A DNA stretch of 6,694 nt from Bifidobacterium breve (lineage in GTDB: Bacteria > Actinomycetota > Actinomycetes > Mycobacteriales > Mycobacteriaceae). Positions within the stretch are counted from its first letter, which is position 1. Every line of letters begins with the position of its first letter. The DNA lies in NCBI GenBank assembly GCA_945882475.1, contig CAMCWJ010000166.1, positions 1-6,694 of the forward strand. Reading direction: 5' to 3'. The position numbers and the translations under genes are program-made. The notes beneath the pieces are model-generated. The model was given only the letters and a program-made list of their open reading frames with translations, had not been told where the DNA came from and made no database searches. Positions 5,288 to 6,694 of the stretch are shown here, piece after piece.

Positions 5288-5828
5288 GCCCGTGCGCGTC
5301 GGCCTGGTCTCGGTCGTGGGCGGGGAATCGACCGGCAAGTCGACGTTGGCGGCCGCGCTCGGGGAGAGTCTGCCGGCGGTCGTCGCCGGGGAGTTCCTGC
5401 GAACCTGGGTCCACCAGCAGGGGCGGGTCCCCAATTCGGCCGAGCAGGCGACCGTGCTGGCCGCGCAGCGCGCATCGGAGGTATCGGCACTGCTGGCTGC
5501 CGATCTGTCCGGGCAGGCCTGGGTGGTCTCCGACAGTGGTCCACTCATGACTGCCGTCTACAGCATCCAGTACTACGACGATGCATCGCTGTTGCCGGAG
5601 GCGCTGGAGTGGACGGCACAGAGTGCCTCGGTGGTGTGGTGCCAGGACGACTTTCCCTGGCAGCCCGACCCACAGCGTGATGGCGTTCATGCCCGCTCCG
5701 AATCCCAGCGAATCCTGGCAACGATCTTCGCCGAGCACACCGAACTGCCGGTACTGCCGGTCGCGGGCTCACTAAACAAGCGCATTGACGCAGTCCGCAG
5801 TGCGGTGGCTCCTCTCCGGCCGAGATGA
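5280..5828 (+). CDS. NadR-like P-loop kinase, candidate thiamine kinase
   Basis: 182 residues from a GTG start inside the end of pnuT, with a weak GGAAG (5272-5276) just upstream. Walker A is GGESTGKST (14-22). Further NadR/AAA_28-type signatures are GEFLRTWV (37-44), a Gln/Arg-rich helix (EQATVLAAQRASE), VVSDSGPLMTAVY (82-94) with Asp85 in the Walker B-like position, and DDFPWQPDPQRDGVH (123-137), which corresponds to the DxPWxxDGxR segment of nicotinamide riboside kinases. It lacks the NMN adenylyltransferase domain of full NadR. Homology alone would call it ribosylnicotinamide kinase. The TPP riboswitch and overlap with the transporter point to ATP-dependent phosphorylation of thiamine, with ThiL then able to make TPP. 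That substrate is an inference and needs assay. It is unrelated by sequence pattern to the choline-kinase-fold ThiK of E. coli. Confidence 0.85.
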   Translation: MPEPVRVGLVSVVGGESTGKSTLAAALGESLPAVVAGEFLRTWVHQQGRVPNSAEQATVLAAQRASEVSALLAADLSGQAWVVSDSGPLMTAVYSIQYYDDASLLPEALEWTAQSASVVWCQDDFPWQPDPQRDGVHARSESQRILATIFAEHTELPVLPVAGSLNKRIDAVRSAVAPLRPR

Positions 5829-5837
5829 GGCGAGTCC

Positions 5838-5866
5838 TGGCCCCGCGCAGAACCCGCGGGCGGCCA
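5838..5866. terminator. GC-rich hairpin between convergent genes, candidate bidirectional terminator
   Basis: TGGCC (5838-5842) pairs with GGCCA (5862-5866) and CCGCG (5843-5847) with CGCGG (5855-5859). The loop is 7 nt, with a 2-nt bulge on the 3' side. This gives a 10-bp GC-rich stem 10 nt after the kinase stop. No U-run follows on either strand, as is often the case for mycobacterial terminators, so the call rests on stem strength and position. Confidence 0.45.
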
Positions 5867-5913
5867 GACTCATGTCTCCAACGGCTCAGCGCTCCAACAA
5901 CTCAGCGCTCCAA
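5866..5913 (-). repeat. Three tandem 16-bp repeats across the SRPBCC stop codon
   Basis: Read on the minus strand, TTGGAGCGCTGAG occurs twice at a 16-bp period (units 5913-5898 and 5897-5882), and a third decayed unit (5881-5866, TTGGAGACATGAG) follows. The first unit contains the last codons and TGA stop of the SRPBCC gene. The self-complementary AGCGCT in units 1 and 2 can also pair to form a 6-bp hairpin with a 10-nt loop. Confidence 0.8.
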
Positions 5914-6336
5914 CGCCTGGGCGCACCCGGCGAGGATTGCACGGAAATTCCACGGCAGCAGCCGCGAACTCAGCGCCTCCATGGCCTTTCCGCCCGCGTG
6001 AATCGGATGGGAGTAGGAGCTGGTCCAATCAACGTGCGTGCCGCCGCCGGATGACGTAAAGGTCAGTGTTCCGCCGTCGTGGTTGAAGGCGGGAACGGAT
6101 TGGAAGATCCGATAGCTGTAGCTGCGTGGCGGGTCGTAGGCGGTGATCTCCTCGCGAAACCACATTCCGGTCGCGATCACCGCGCGCACCGCGCCGACGC
6201 CAGGCGCCGCGGAGTCCTTCGCCCAGCCGGCTCGCACCACCAACGGTGCAACGATTAGGTTCGCCGGGTCAGCCAGCCAGGCGAACACCTGCTCGGGTGG
6301 CGCCGCGATCGTCCGCTCAACATGAAGGGTGACCAT
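5902..6336 (-). CDS. SRPBCC-family protein (START/polyketide cyclase-like)
   Basis: 144 residues with the fold signature of the SRPBCC superfamily. It starts with VERTIAAPPEQVFAWLADPAN (6-26), beta-strand 1 plus the helix opening the ligand cavity. Alternating strands follow (FREEITAYDPPRSYSYRIF, 60-78; TLTFTSSGGGTHVDWTSSY, 90-108), and it ends in a long C-terminal helix (about 117-143) that closes the cavity. Members bind hydrophobic ligands such as lipids or polyketides, some with cyclase activity; no catalytic residue can be assigned. The ATG at 6336 shares its A with the stop TGA of the upstream WS/DGAT gene (TGATG), with no clear Shine-Dalgarno, so reinitiation is likely. Its co-expression with an acyltransferase fits lipid handling, but that is inference. 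The end of the gene runs into the 16-bp tandem repeat. Confidence 0.85.
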   Translation of the reverse strand: MVTLHVERTIAAPPEQVFAWLADPANLIVAPLVVRAGWAKDSAAPGVGAVRAVIATGMWFREEITAYDPPRSYSYRIFQSVPAFNHDGGTLTFTSSGGGTHVDWTSSYSHPIHAGGKAMEALSSRLLPWNFRAILAGCAQALER

Positions 6337-6694
6337 CAGCGCGTCAGTGGATCCCCGTCCAAGACCGCGGATCCGATGACCTCTCGGAATCCCGATCGCA
6401 GGCTGTCGATCAGTGTCTCGCGATCGTCGACCGCCAAATCGTCGCTGCTGACTCCCACGCTCGCGATGCCCTCATAGGTCAGCATCGTGACGTTGATGGC
6501 GGCGCCGATGGTTCCGACCAACGGGTACATCCGCTCGATCTTGGCCCCGGCAAGCCACACCGGCACCGGTATTCCGGGCACGTTGGAGGCGGTCAGATCC
6601 GAGGTCTGGGCGGCCGCCGAGACCAACTCCGGCGGTAGGAACCGGGTTAGTTCGGCGAAATAGTCGGCCAGCTTCAGGGCCGGCTCGGCACGCC
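6336..6694 (-). CDS. Wax ester synthase/diacylglycerol acyltransferase, C-terminal part (5' truncated)
   Basis: The minus-strand frame is open to the right edge (coding ...RAEPALKLADYFAELTRF before the first alternative start codon, TTG at 6626), so the gene begins outside the window. The visible 119 residues match the end of the WS/DGAT C-terminal domain (DUF1298). TASNVPGIPVPVWLAGAKIE carries the conserved Asn-Val-Pro-Gly and the following Leu-Ala-Gly, then MYPLVGTIGAAINVTMLTYEG with the Asn and the Tyr-x-Gly segment, then VSSDDLAVDDRETLIDSLRS. These enzymes esterify fatty acyl-CoA to diacylglycerol or long alcohols at the inner membrane or lipid droplets; mycobacteria carry many paralogues (tgs genes). 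The catalytic HHxxxDG motif lies in the missing N-terminal part, so activity cannot be judged. It forms an operon with the SRPBCC gene through a 1-nt stop/start overlap. Confidence 0.88.
   Translation of the reverse strand, partial: RAEPALKLADYFAELTRFLPPELVSAAAQTSDLTASNVPGIPVPVWLAGAKIERMYPLVGTIGAAINVTMLTYEGIASVGVSSDDLAVDDRETLIDSLRSGFREVIGSAVLDGDPLTR

Noticed and set aside
5175..5738. Minus-strand ORF of 187 codons opposite pnuT and the kinase
   Set aside because: Both plus-strand genes have strong family motifs, and this frame shows none.
4679..5828. Nicotinamide riboside uptake and salvage as the function of the PnuC/NadR-like pair
   Set aside because: It fits the protein families but not the TPP riboswitch in front, so it is kept only as the alternative.
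5866..5913. CRISPR array from the tandem repeats
   Set aside because: The units are 16 bp with no spacers and only three copies, one decayed.

Overview
This is a high-GC actinobacterial window, most likely from a mycobacterium (Mycobacterium or Mycolicibacterium). That view rests on the GC-rich third codon positions, the partial wax ester synthase/diacylglycerol acyltransferase at the right edge, the MazE/MazF pair of a type common in mycobacteria, and two ATG starts that sit exactly where a leaderless transcript would begin after a TANNNT -10 box.

Layout. 1-717 (+): C-terminal part of an acyl-CoA dehydrogenase or flavin monooxygenase-fold enzyme, cut by the left edge. 719-1432 (-): classical short-chain dehydrogenase/reductase, tail to tail with the first gene. 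1529-2359 (+): unrecognised protein with a C-terminal winged-helix DNA-binding domain. 2386-2616 and 2613-2954 (+): MazE-type (DUF3018) antitoxin and MazF toxin, overlapping by 4 nt, behind a perfect 12-bp palindrome. 2947-3738 (+): PhyH-type Fe(II)/2-oxoglutarate dioxygenase whose start lies inside mazF. 3735-4532 (-): class II aldolase/adducin-family protein, tail to tail with the dioxygenase. About 4586-4672 (+): TPP riboswitch, followed by a PnuC-family transporter (4679-5287) and an overlapping NadR-like P-loop kinase (5280-5828). 5902-6336 (-): SRPBCC protein, coupled to the upstream WS/DGAT gene (6336-6694, cut by the right edge). No stretch longer than 300 bases lacks a gene.

How the genes work together. 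The most informative unit is 4586-5828. PnuC and NadR-like proteins are usually annotated as nicotinamide riboside uptake and phosphorylation. The TPP aptamer in front of them argues instead for thiamine: PnuC acting as PnuT (facilitated diffusion) and the kinase trapping thiamine by phosphorylating it. The aptamer's conserved 3' GGGA motif is also the Shine-Dalgarno sequence of the transporter gene, so TPP binding could block translation directly.

The mazEF module appears to be autoregulated through the palindrome, which touches the predicted -10 box. It reads directly into the dioxygenase, so a metabolic enzyme may share the toxin's mRNA. The remaining genes look like lipid or secondary catabolism, and their substrates cannot be read from sequence.
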